64,000 nucleotides of DNA from contig NZ_AUGU01000013.1 of assembly GCF_000422825.1 (NCBI RefSeq), forward strand, positions 434,001 to 498,000, read 5' to 3'. The translations under genes and the position numbers were made by a program. The stretch is from Nocardioides insulae DSM 17944. GTDB lineage: Bacteria; Actinomycetota; Actinomycetes; Propionibacteriales; Nocardioidaceae. Positions 56,358-64,000 of this stretch are shown here, one piece after another. Within the stretch, counting starts at the first letter, position 1; the number at the start of each line of letters is the position of its first letter. A model generated the notes under the pieces. It made no database searches, was not told the DNA's origin, and was given only the letters and a program-made list of their open reading frames with translations.

Positions 56358-59300
56358 TCAGGCCGGCTCGGTCTCCCGCAGCCGCTGGCTGATCACGGTG
56401 GAGACGCCGTCGCCGCGCATGGTGACGCCGTAGAGCGCGTCGCCGACCTCCATCGTGCGCTTCTGATGGGTGATGACCAGGAGCTGGGAGTTCTCCCGGA
56501 GTTCCTCGTAGATCTCCAGGAGTCGGCCGAGGTTGGTGTCGTCCAGTGCCGCCTCGACCTCGTCGAGGATGTAGAACGGGCTCGGGCGGGCCTTGAACAG
56601 AGCGACCAGGAACGCCACCGCGACCAGCGAACGCTCGCCCCCGGAGAGCAGCGAGAGGCGTTTGACCTTCTTGCCCGGTGGCCGGGCCTCCACCTCCACG
56701 CCGGTGCCGAGCATGTCGCCCGGGTCGGTGAGCACCAGCTTGCCCTCACCACCGGGGAAGAGGCGCCGGAACACGTGGTCGAAGGCATCGCGAACGTCGC
56801 GCCAGGCCTCGGTGAAGACCTCCTCGACCCGGGCGTCGACCTGGCTGACGATGTCGAGGAGATCCTTGCGGGTGCTCCTCACGTCCTCCAGCTGCTCGGT
56901 GAGGAACTTGTGTCGCTCCTCCATCGCGGCGAACTCCTCCAGGGCGAGCGGGTTGACCCGGCCCAGCTGGGCCAGTGCCCGCTCAGCGGCCTTGAGCCGT
57001 GTGGTCTGCTCGGCGCGGTCGTAGGCGATCGGCTCCCGCTCCCGACCCTCGTCGTCGGGTGGTTGGGGCACCGCCTGATCCGGTCCGTAGTCGGCGGCGA
57101 GGGCGTCGGCATCGAGCCCGACCTCCTCGAGCGCCTTCTCCTCCAGCTGCTCGATCCGCATCTGCCGTTGGGCGCGGGCCAGCTCGTCCCGGTGGGCGGA
57201 GTTGACCAGCTCGTCGTGGGAACGGCCCAGGTCGCGCAGGGTGGCACGCACGTCCATCAGCTCGGTCTCCCGCTCCCGGCGGGCCGCTTCGATCTCGGAT
57301 CGGGCAGCGGCGGCCTGCTGCACCGACTGCTCCAACCGGGACAGCACCCACGTCGCCGCCCGCTCCACCGCTGCGGCGCGCTCCCCCTCCACACGCAACT
57401 GCTCGCGTCGCCGGGCGGCCCTCGCCCGGGCGTCTCGCTCGGCCCGTGCCGAGCGCAGCAGGGTCTCGGCCCGCCCATGCAGGGCCCGGGCGCGCTCTTC
57501 GGCGGTGCGCAATGCCAGCCGGGCCTCCATCTCCCGCTGCCGGGCCGCGCGGGCGGCCTCCACGAGCTCCTCGCGCACGCCGTCCTCGGGCTCCTCCTCG
57601 GGTGCCTCCTGCGCCGTGGCGAGTCGGCTCTCCAGCTCGGCGAGCCCGGCCACCGCCTCCTCGCGCGCCTCTCGGGCGCGGGCGATGGCCTCGTCGAGTC
57701 GCTCCGCCTCACCACGCGAGGCCCGGGCGGACGCGCCGTACTGCGCCAACTCCTCGGCCACCGCGGCCAGTCGCGCGTCGGACTCGTGCAGCTTGGCCAG
57801 GGCCACATCGACACGCTGCTGGGCTGCCAGGCGCTCGCCCTCCAGCCCCGAGGTCTCGAAGGTCAGCCGCTCGGCCGCGGCACCCGCGTCGGCCAGTTGC
57901 GTCTCCGCCTCCTCGATCGCGGCCCGGACTTCGATCAGGCTGGGCCTGCTCGAGGACCCACCGGACGCGAGGCGGGTGCCGAGCAGATCCCCGTCGCGGG
58001 TGACCGCCGTGATGGACGGCTCGGCAGCCACCAGGCTGCGCGCCGCGTCGAGATCGTCCACGACCGCCACCCGGTCGAGCAGCCCGACCAGGGCCGGCCG
58101 CAGCTCGTCGGCACACGAGACCGCCTCGACGGCGTACGTCGCACCGGAAGGTAGATCGGGCCGATCGGCATCCGGCGCCTCAGAACCACCGATCAGCAGG
58201 GCCGCACGTCCGAGATCCTCGCTCTTGAGCAGGCCGATCGCGTCCACGGCGGCGTCGGTGCCGCTCACCGCGATGGCGTCGGCGGTCAGCCCCAGGGCAG
58301 CGGCCACCGCGGTCTCGAAGCCGGTGCGCACGCTGACCAGGGCCGCCACCGAGCCGAGCAGCCCGTCCACCCCCGGCTCGGCAGCCAGCAGCGCTCCGGC
58401 GCCGTCCTTGCGCTCCAGACCGAGCTCGAGGGCCTCCTTGCGGGCGGCCAGCGCGCTCCGGCGCCGGTCCGCCTCCGCGGCTCCCTCACGCACCTTGATC
58501 AACCGCTGCTCGAGGTCGTCGAGGACTGCCGCCGCCGCCTCGTGCTCGGCGTCGAGCCCCTCCTCGCCGGCGTCCAGCCCCGCCACCCGGGTCTCCAACG
58601 CGGTGAACTCATGCTGAGCCTGGGCGGCGCGGGCCAGGGCTGCGGCGCGCGCCTCCTCCAGGCGTCCGACCTCCTCGTCCGCGGCCCGGGCCCGGGAGCG
58701 CCGGGTCTCGACCTGGCCGTGCAGCCGGGCGAGCCCCTCGCGTCGGTCCGCCGCGGCCCGCTGGAGGGCGGCGAGTCGGTGCTCCTCGGTGGCCGCGGCG
58801 TCCTCGGCCTCGGCACGCGTGGAGACCGCGCGCTGCAGGGTGGCGGTCAGCTCGGCGACCTCGGTCTCGATCTCCTGCTCGTGAGCGCGCGCCTGCTCCG
58901 CCTCGGACTCCAACTGCTCGGGGTCACGACCCTGACGATCCTCGTCGAGGGCGCCGGCGGCCGCGTTGCGCACCCGCTCCGCCGCCAGCGACCGAGTGCC
59001 GCTGAGCCGCTCGCGCAGCCCGCTGAGCCCGAACCAGGTCTCCTGGGCAGTGGCCAGGGCCGGAAGGTCCTCGCGCAGCGTCTCCTCGAGTCTCGCCTCC
59101 GAGCCGCGGGCGGCCTCGAGCCGCTCCTCGACCCCGCGCCGCCGCTCCAGAAGCGCCGCCTCGTCCGCCTGCTCCTGGGCGAGCGAGGCCCGGGCCTGCA
59201 CCAGGTCGTCGGCCAGCAGCCTGGCCCGCGCATCCCGGACGTCGGCCTGCACGGTCGCCGCCCGCCTCGCGACCTCGGCCTGTCGGCCGAGCGGCTTGAG

Positions 59301-59903
59301 CTGGCGCCGGATCTCGGCCAGCAGATCGGTCAGCCGGTGCAGGTTGGCCTCGGTCGAGTCGAGCTTGCGCAGCGCCTTCTCCTTGCGCTTGCGGTGCTTG
59401 AGGACCCCGGCTGCCTCCTCGATGAAGCCTCGGCGATCCTCGGGGGTCGCGTGCAGGATCGAGTCGAGCTGGCCCTGCCCGACGATGACATGCATCTCGC
59501 GCCCGATGCCGGAGTCGCTGAGGAGTTCCTGGACGTCGAGGAGCCGGCAGGTGGTGCCGTTGATGGCGTACTCGGACCCGCCGTTTCGGAACATGGTGCG
59601 GCTGATCGTCACCTCGGCGTACTCGATCGGCAGGGCACCGTCGGTGTTGTCGATGGTGAGGCTGACCTCGGCCCGCCCGAGTGGGGACCGGCCCGAGGTG
59701 CCGGCGAAGATGACGTCCTCCATCTTGCCGCCGCGCAGCGACTTGGCCCCCTGCTCGCCCATCACCCAGGCGAGCGCGTCGACGACGTTGGACTTGCCCG
59801 AACCGTTCGGCCCGACGATGCAGGTGATCCCCGGCTCCAGTTGGAGCGTGGTCGAGGACGCGAAGGACTTGAACCCCTTGAGGGTCAGGCTCTTCAGATA
59901 CAC
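56358..59903 (-). CDS. smc: chromosome segregation protein SMC
   Basis: SMC is the condensin ATPase that organises and separates the chromosome with ScpAB. The 1181-residue protein has the head with Walker A GPNGSGKSNVVDALAWVMGEQ near residue 32, two long coiled coils rich in Glu/Arg/Ala (about 170-500 and 680-990), a hinge (about 515-650, with GVDGLLGSVAAL), and the C-terminal head with LSGGERSLVAVAFLVAL and Walker B ILDEVEAALDD. Length is normal. ATG at 59903. Followed by ftsY and preceded by mutM. Confidence 0.97.
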   Translation of the reverse strand: MYLKSLTLKGFKSFASSTTLQLEPGITCIVGPNGSGKSNVVDALAWVMGEQGAKSLRGGKMEDVIFAGTSGRSPLGRAEVSLTIDNTDGALPIEYAEVTISRTMFRNGGSEYAINGTTCRLLDVQELLSDSGIGREMHVIVGQGQLDSILHATPEDRRGFIEEAAGVLKHRKRKEKALRKLDSTEANLHRLTDLLAEIRRQLKPLGRQAEVARRAATVQADVRDARARLLADDLVQARASLAQEQADEAALLERRRGVEERLEAARGSEARLEETLREDLPALATAQETWFGLSGLRERLSGTRSLAAERVRNAAAGALDEDRQGRDPEQLESEAEQARAHEQEIETEVAELTATLQRAVSTRAEAEDAAATEEHRLAALQRAAADRREGLARLHGQVETRRSRARAADEEVGRLEEARAAALARAAQAQHEFTALETRVAGLDAGEEGLDAEHEAAAAVLDDLEQRLIKVREGAAEADRRRSALAARKEALELGLERKDGAGALLAAEPGVDGLLGSVAALVSVRTGFETAVAAALGLTADAIAVSGTDAAVDAIGLLKSEDLGRAALLIGGSEAPDADRPDLPSGATYAVEAVSCADELRPALVGLLDRVAVVDDLDAARSLVAAEPSITAVTRDGDLLGTRLASGGSSSRPSLIEVRAAIEEAETQLADAGAAAERLTFETSGLEGERLAAQQRVDVALAKLHESDARLAAVAEELAQYGASARASRGEAERLDEAIARAREAREEAVAGLAELESRLATAQEAPEEEPEDGVREELVEAARAARQREMEARLALRTAEERARALHGRAETLLRSARAERDARARAARRREQLRVEGERAAAVERAATWVLSRLEQSVQQAAAARSEIEAARRERETELMDVRATLRDLGRSHDELVNSAHRDELARAQRQMRIEQLEEKALEEVGLDADALAADYGPDQAVPQPPDDEGREREPIAYDRAEQTTRLKAAERALAQLGRVNPLALEEFAAMEERHKFLTEQLEDVRSTRKDLLDIVSQVDARVEEVFTEAWRDVRDAFDHVFRRLFPGGEGKLVLTDPGDMLGTGVEVEARPPGKKVKRLSLLSGGERSLVAVAFLVALFKARPSPFYILDEVEAALDDTNLGRLLEIYEELRENSQLLVITHQKRTMEVGDALYGVTMRGDGVSTVISQRLRETEPA

Positions 59904-60162
59904 GCGCTCTCCCTTGCCTCCGGGTCACCTGTCCGGCCGACACGCGGCGGTGCCCGCAGCGTGGGGGAAGCTCGGCCCGTTCACCCTAACCCGGCCCACC
60001 GACGGTTCGCGGGAGGCGGAAGGAGGCGCGCTGTCGCAACCGACGACAGGTGCCACGAGGGAGCGGTCTCCCGCGGACGAGCGTGGTCACGCCCCGCCAC
60101 CAGGGCAGGCCGAACCGCGGTCCGCCAGGTCACGCGCATACCGGGCCCGAGGACCGGTGGGA

Positions 60163-60405
60163 TCAGACGGGCTGCATCTCCTGCTGGATCTCGCGATCCA
60201 GATCGGCGTCGAGACCGTGCTCGAGGTCCGGGTGGCCCTCGAGGGTGTCCGGGTGGCGCGCGAGGAGGACGTCCTTCTCCTCCTCGAGCTGCAGGATGAG
60301 GTCCTGCAGCTCCTGCACCCGCGCACGCAGACGACTGTTCTCGACGACCAGGAGGTGGGGGTTGCGAATGTCGCTGGGGAGGTAGCCGACAAGCGCCTTG
60401 GCCAT
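60163..60405 (-). CDS. small coiled-coil protein, function unknown
   Basis: An 80-residue protein starting KALVGYLPSDIRNPHLLVVENSRLRARV. Residues about 18-50 form a heptad-like coiled coil (LRARVQELQDLILQLEEEKDVLLA), followed by an acidic, His-containing end. I do not recognise it. The ATG at 60405 follows AAGGACACTTC. It lies between mutM and smc, where mycobacteria have the acylphosphatase acyP. Confidence 0.7.
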   Translation of the reverse strand: MAKALVGYLPSDIRNPHLLVVENSRLRARVQELQDLILQLEEEKDVLLARHPDTLEGHPDLEHGLDADLDREIQQEMQPV

Positions 60406-60479
60406 GAAGTGTCCTTAGGGAGTCGCTCGACGGCCCGAAACCGGGCCGTCTACAAGGTTCGCACCGATGGACGCAGGGG

Positions 60480-61442
60480 TCAATCCGAGCGCTGACGGAC
60501 CGCCTGGCCACGCCGGGGAGTACGCCGCGGAACCGGCTGGCAGACCGGGCAGAAGTAGGACGACCTGTTCATGAACGCGACCCGCCGGATCGGACTACCG
60601 CACCGGTCACATGGTTCGTCGACCCGGCCGTAGGCGTGCAGGGAGCGGTCGAAGTATCCGGACTCGCCGTTGACGTTGACGTAGAGCGCGTCGAAGGACG
60701 TGCCCCCTTCGTCCAGCGCGTCGGTCATCACCGCACGCGCTTGCCCCAGCAGGTCCAGCACCTGGGTGTGGGTGAGGCGACGACCCGCGCGGTCGCCGTG
60801 CAGCCGGGCCCGCCACAGTGCCTCGTCGGCGTAGATGTTGCCGACGCCGGAGATGACCGTCTGGGTGAGGAGGAGTCGCTTGATGCCGGACCCGCTACGG
60901 CGTACTCGCCGGCTGAAGGCCACCTCGTCGAACTCCGGGTCGAGCGGGTCCCGCGCGATGTGGGCGATCTCCGGCGGCAACTCCGCTCCCCCGGGACTCA
61001 GCGCCAGCCCGCCGAACATCCGCTGATCGACGAAGCGCAGCTCCAACGCGGGCGTCGGGTCCGGCGCGACCGAGGCCGCACCGGACTCCGCGGCCGGGAC
61101 GGGTACGCCGGGTACGCCGGCCGAGACCGTCGGAGCCAGGGTCAGGCGGACGCGAAGGTGTCGCTCATCGGGGTGGCCGACGGGCTGGACGAGCAGTTGG
61201 CCGCTCATCCCGAGGTGGGCCATCAGGGCGTCGCCGGAGTCGAGCGGCAGCCAGAGGTACTTGCCGCGGCGTCGGGCACCGAGCAGGGTGCGGCCGGTCA
61301 GTTCGGCGGCGAAGCCGGAGGATCCGCTGGGGTGCCGGCGTACCGGCCGATCGTGGAGCACCTCGACGGCGGTGACGGTGGCACCGACCACGTGCCGTTC
61401 CAGGCCTGCGCGGACGACCTCGACCTCGGGGAGTTCGGGCAT
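60480..61442 (-). CDS. mutM: formamidopyrimidine-DNA glycosylase (Fpg)
   Basis: MutM excises 8-oxoguanine and ring-opened purines and nicks the abasic site. The 320-residue protein begins [13 protein letters not shown], giving the catalytic N-terminal Pro and Glu; [11 protein letters not shown], a helix-two-turn-helix ([21 protein letters not shown]) and a C-terminal zinc finger CDRCG...FCPVC follow. Residues about 103-130 form an Ala/Pro/Val-rich insertion ([20 protein letters not shown]) absent from most MutM, which accounts for its extra length. It lies next to rnc. Confidence 0.95.
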   Translation of the reverse strand: MPELPEVEVVRAGLERHVVGATVTAVEVLHDRPVRRHPSGSSGFAAELTGRTLLGARRRGKYLWLPLDSGDALMAHLGMSGQLLVQPVGHPDERHLRVRLTLAPTVSAGVPGVPVPAAESGAASVAPDPTPALELRFVDQRMFGGLALSPGGAELPPEIAHIARDPLDPEFDEVAFSRRVRRSGSGIKRLLLTQTVISGVGNIYADEALWRARLHGDRAGRRLTHTQVLDLLGQARAVMTDALDEGGTSFDALYVNVNGESGYFDRSLHAYGRVDEPCDRCGSPIRRVAFMNRSSYFCPVCQPVPRRTPRRGQAVRQRSD

Positions 61443-61457
61443 CTGGGTGCGGCCGGG

Positions 61458-62174
61458 TCAGTGCCCGCCGGCGGCGCTGCCCGGAGCGCCGTACTGCTCG
61501 ACGATCTCGCCGTACGCCGTCTCCGCGGCGGCCTGCTCGGCCTCCTTCTTGGAGCGGCCCACGCCGTTGCCGTGCAGGGCGCCACCGACCCGCACCTGCG
61601 CGGTGAAGGTCTTCATGTGGTCGGGTCCCTCGTCGGCGATGACGTATTCGGGGACACCGAGGCCACGCTCGGCGGCGATCTCCTGCAGCGAGGTCTTCCA
61701 GTCCAGCCCGGCGCCGAGCGCGGAGGCCGCCTCGATCAGCGGGTCGAAGAGCCGGTGGACCAGGACCGTCGAGGTCTCGATCCCGCCGGAGAGATGCACC
61801 GCGCCGATGACCGCCTCGACGGTGTCGGAGAGGATCGAGGCCTTCTGCCTGCCTCCGGTGGCCTCTTCACCGCGGCCGAGCTTGATGTAGGACCCGAGAT
61901 CGATACCGCGGCCGACCTGGGCGAGCGCACGCGCGTTGACCACGGCGGCGCGCAGTTTCGCCAGACGCCCCTCGGAGAGATCCGGGTGCGCCAGGTAGAG
62001 CGTCTCGGTCACGACGACGCCGAGGACCGAGTCGCCCAGGAACTCCAGGCGCTCGTTGGTCGGCAGTCCGCCGTGCTCATAGGCGTAGGACCGGTGCGTG
62101 AGCGCGAGCTCCAACAGCTCGGGGTCCAGGATGGGATCCCCGAGCTGGGAGCGTAGCTCGATGTAGTTCGTCAG
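61458..62174 (-). CDS. rnc: ribonuclease III
   Basis: RNase III cuts double-stranded RNA in rRNA and mRNA processing. The catalytic domain has [17 protein letters not shown] and the acidic site in [16 protein letters not shown]; the C-terminal dsRNA-binding domain has [20 protein letters not shown] and [18 protein letters not shown]. The start is uncertain. The conserved N-terminus ([28 protein letters not shown]) has no in-frame ATG, GTG or TTG close before it after the rpmF stop; a CTG at 62174 gives 238 codons of standard length, while the nearest upstream canonical start (GTG at 62282) would lie inside rpmF. Confidence 0.9.
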   Translation of the reverse strand: MTNYIELRSQLGDPILDPELLELALTHRSYAYEHGGLPTNERLEFLGDSVLGVVVTETLYLAHPDLSEGRLAKLRAAVVNARALAQVGRGIDLGSYIKLGRGEEATGGRQKASILSDTVEAVIGAVHLSGGIETSTVLVHRLFDPLIEAASALGAGLDWKTSLQEIAAERGLGVPEYVIADEGPDHMKTFTAQVRVGGALHGNGVGRSKKEAEQAAAETAYGEIVEQYGAPGSAAGGH

Positions 62175-62202
62175 GGCCTTGAGCCTGATCGTGCGGGTCG
62201 CC

Positions 62203-62388
62203 TCAGATGACCTGACGGCGGTCCGACTTGGCGCCGTACTGGCCGCACTCGCCGCACGCGCGGTGCGGGAGGTGCTTGGCACCGCAGGCGGGGTTCGCGC
62301 AGGTCACCAGCGAGGGGGCCACGGCCTTCCACGCCGAACGGCGGTGACGGGTGTTGCTGCGCGACATCTTCCGCTTCGGGACAGCCAC
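62203..62388 (-). CDS. rpmF: 50S ribosomal protein bL32
   Basis: A 61-residue bL32, starting [21 protein letters not shown]. Four cysteines in CANPACG and CGECGQY form the zinc ribbon, so this is the zinc-binding form rather than the zinc-independent paralogue. GTG at 62388 with GAGAGAATC before it. It lies between the DUF177 gene and rnc, the common bacterial order. Confidence 0.97.
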   Translation of the reverse strand: MAVPKRKMSRSNTRHRRSAWKAVAPSLVTCANPACGAKHLPHRACGECGQYGAKSDRRQVI

Positions 62389-62467
62389 GATTCTCTCCTC
62401 TAACCAGGACCGGTCTCATGACCGGCCACGTCTATCTTCCACATCCGTGCCGGCGGCGCCGGCTCGG

Positions 62468-63028
62468 TCAGTCTGGGTCCCGCGGTGAGTCCTGCTCCGG
62501 CTCGAGGTGGGCCAGCTTGGCCCACCGCGGGTCGATCGCGGCCTCGTGCGAGTGGTCCGGGTCGTCTGCCAACCTGGCTCCGCACTCGGTGCAGAGGCCG
62601 GGACAGTCATCCTGGCACACCGGCTGGAAGGGTAGTGCGAGCACCACCGCATCCCGCAGCAGGGGCTCCAGGTCGAGCAGGTCGCCCTGGAGCATGCTGA
62701 CCTCGTCGTCCTCGGAGTTCTGCTCGGAGTCGCGCGTGTCGTCGTAGACGAACAGCTCCTGGAACCGGACCTCGGTCTCGTCCTCGATCGGCTCCAGGCA
62801 CCGCACGCACTCCCCCGCGAGCCCGGCCTGCGCCGAGCCCGTGAGCAGCACCCCTTCCATGACCGCCTCGAGCCGCAGGTCGAGTGTGACCGGCGAACCC
62901 TCGGGGACACGAAGGACTTCGATGCCAAGATCTGCGGGTGCCGGAACCGTCCGCGTCACCTCATGCTGGGACCCCGGGCGGCGGCCGAGCTCGCGAGTGT
63001 CGAGCACGAGCGGCGCTCTCGGGTCCAA
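62468..63028 (-). CDS. DUF177 (YceD) family protein
   Basis: A 186-residue protein of the YceD/DUF177 family, which in bacteria and plastids is linked to 23S rRNA or large-subunit accumulation and is regularly next to rpmF. Conserved parts: the SGECVRCLEPI-like GECVRCLEPIEDE and the C-terminal CQDDCPGLCTECG cysteine cluster, and LVLDTRELGRRPGS at the N-terminus. A TTG at 63028 is the only start that retains that N-terminus. Confidence 0.92.
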   Translation of the reverse strand: MDPRAPLVLDTRELGRRPGSQHEVTRTVPAPADLGIEVLRVPEGSPVTLDLRLEAVMEGVLLTGSAQAGLAGECVRCLEPIEDETEVRFQELFVYDDTRDSEQNSEDDEVSMLQGDLLDLEPLLRDAVVLALPFQPVCQDDCPGLCTECGARLADDPDHSHEAAIDPRWAKLAHLEPEQDSPRDPD

Positions 63029-63110
63029 GCGGGTCAGGAGATCACTTCCGGTGTCGGCACAAACAGATCGGCAAGAATCCTAACCGCCCCGCGAACGCGG
63101 GAGCAAAAGC

Positions 63111-63638
63111 TCACCTGCCCAGCTTGGCGCCCAGCGCCCTCAGCACGTGCGGCGGCACCAGGGCGGAGACGTCGCCGCCCATCGAGACGACCTCCTTGAC
63201 CAGGCTCGAGGAGACGAACTGGTACGCCGGGTCGGTGGTCAGGAAGACCGTGTCGATGCCGGTGAGGTGACGGTTCATCCCGGCCATCGGCATCTCGTAC
63301 TCGTAGTCGGTGACCCCGCGGATGCCCTTGACGATCGCCACCGCGTCCAGGCTGCGCGCGTAGTCGACGATCAGACCGTCGAACTCTTCCACCCGCACGT
63401 TGGGCAGGTGCTCGGTGGCCGTCCGGAGCAGGTCCAGCCGCTCGTCGGGGCCGAAGAGCCGCGAGGAGGACGGCTTGGCCCGGTTGACGCCGATCGCCAC
63501 GACCACCTCGTCGAAGAGCCTGGCCGATCGCTCGAAGATGTCGACGTGCCCGAGGGTCACCGGGTCGAAGGAGCCCGGGCACACCGCCCGGGTCGCCTCG
63601 GGACGGGGGGCGGCGGGGCGGCGCGATTCCTGGGTCAC
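63111..63638 (-). CDS. coaD: phosphopantetheine adenylyltransferase
   Basis: CoaD adenylylates 4'-phosphopantetheine in coenzyme A synthesis. The nucleotidyltransferase site is [20 protein letters not shown] (TLGH), followed by [27 protein letters not shown] and the [16 protein letters not shown] loop. The 175-residue protein has about 15 extra N-terminal residues ([14 protein letters not shown]) if the GTG at 63638 is used. That GTG overlaps the rsmD stop as GTGA, supporting it. rsmD-coaD is a common gene pair. Confidence 0.95.
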   Translation of the reverse strand: MTQESRRPAAPRPEATRAVCPGSFDPVTLGHVDIFERSARLFDEVVVAIGVNRAKPSSSRLFGPDERLDLLRTATEHLPNVRVEEFDGLIVDYARSLDAVAIVKGIRGVTDYEYEMPMAGMNRHLTGIDTVFLTTDPAYQFVSSSLVKEVVSMGGDVSALVPPHVLRALGAKLGR

Positions 63639-64000
63639 GGCGCGTGACCGTACCAGAGCCGGGTCTCGCCGTACTTGCGCCCGCGAATGTCCGTGAAGCC
63701 CTCCGGCCAGTCCGGCTCCGGACTGCGAGAACCCCGCTCCACCACGACCAGGGCCCCCGGCACCAGCCAGCCGTAGGCCGCCAGCGCGGCGAGGTCGGCG
63801 GAGACCTCCTCCTCGCCGAGCGGGTACGGCGGATCGAGGAAGGCCACGTCGTACGGCGCCGCCGGCGGGTGCGTCAGGACGCTCCGGACGGTGCCCACCA
63901 CCACGTTGGCGCGGTGGAAGCCCAGGCTCCGCGCGTTGTCCTTGACCAGGCCGGCGGTACGACGGTCCGACTCGACCATGGTCACGATGCCGGCGCCTCG
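63635..64000 (-). CDS. rsmD: 16S rRNA (guanine966-N2)-methyltransferase RsmD, C-terminal part (truncated by window edge)
   Basis: The 121 residues in the window carry the second half of the methyltransferase fold: [22 protein letters not shown] (motif II with acidic residue), [21 protein letters not shown] with the DPPY catalytic motif, and [17 protein letters not shown]. RsmD methylates G966 of 16S rRNA. The N-terminal SAM motif I lies beyond the window; the frame is open to base 64000. The stop is coupled to coaD. Confidence 0.93.
   Translation of the reverse strand, partial: RGAGIVTMVESDRRTAGLVKDNARSLGFHRANVVVGTVRSVLTHPPAAPYDVAFLDPPYPLGEEEVSADLAALAAYGWLVPGALVVVERGSRSPEPDWPEGFTDIRGRKYGETRLWYGHAP

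Overview
The window is a stretch of core chromosome from a high-GC actinobacterium. The evidence is the roughly 70% GC character with C/G third positions, frequent GTG starts, the actinobacterial families DUF2469 and DUF4081-GNAT, a GlnR-type nitrogen operator, and a gene order that from memory runs largely parallel to the Mycobacterium tuberculosis segment from dapB through pnp, infB, proS, ispG-rip1-dxr, cdsA, rpsB-tsf, dprA, trmD, ffh, glnD, smc and rnc to rsmD. Protein sequences suggest a Nocardioides-like member of the Propionibacteriales; that placement is inference. Almost all genes are on the minus strand, so they read from high to low coordinates. No rRNA, tRNA, CRISPR array, phage or insertion sequence was seen.

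Layout by coordinate. 1-5273: dapB (cut by the edge), a stand-alone methyltransferase, an M16 peptidase, pnp and rpsO. 5435-13713: the rest of the classical translation operon, read as rimP-nusA-ylxR-infB-rbfA-truB-ribF, with a lineage-specific membrane protein between ribF and rpsO. 13817-15733: a lipoprotein and ferritin-like pair, a long inverted repeat and a DUF1269 protein. 15900-25029: a CoA-transferase, proS, an unknown secreted protein, and the isoprenoid/proteolysis block dxr-rip1-ispG-GNAT. 25100-29814: a degenerate PrmC-like methyltransferase, an AEC transporter, a mannosyltransferase-like GT4, rlmN and a small membrane protein. 29902-34106: rpsB-tsf-pyrH-frr-cdsA. 34523-43570: an M23 peptidase, xerC followed by decayed copies of its own 3' end, ugd, dprA-yifB-yraN, DUF2469, rnhB, lepB and rplS. 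43806-46452: rpsP-khpA-rimM-trmD, with trmD fused to a GNAT domain. 46655-49779: an amidohydrolase and ffh coupled to a NYN nuclease. 49967-54320: amt with two tandem PII genes and glnD behind a GlnR-type operator. 54666-64000: ftsY, smc, mutM, rnc, rpmF, DUF177, coaD and rsmD (cut by the edge).

The genes are mainly translation, RNA processing, protein export, envelope lipid and isoprenoid synthesis, chromosome maintenance and nitrogen sensing. Many are joined by ATGA, GTGA or TGATG overlaps, and strong hairpins split the long operons at infB/rbfA, rpsO/pnp, pnp/M16, tsf/pyrH, khpA/rimM and glnB/glnD.

I found no convincing undescribed multi-gene system. The most unusual observations are the TrmD-GNAT fusion, the duplicated PII genes, three imperfect copies of the xerC tail, two complex intergenic palindromes, the apparent lack of a canonical rnc start, and low-complexity tails on two 30S ribosomal proteins.
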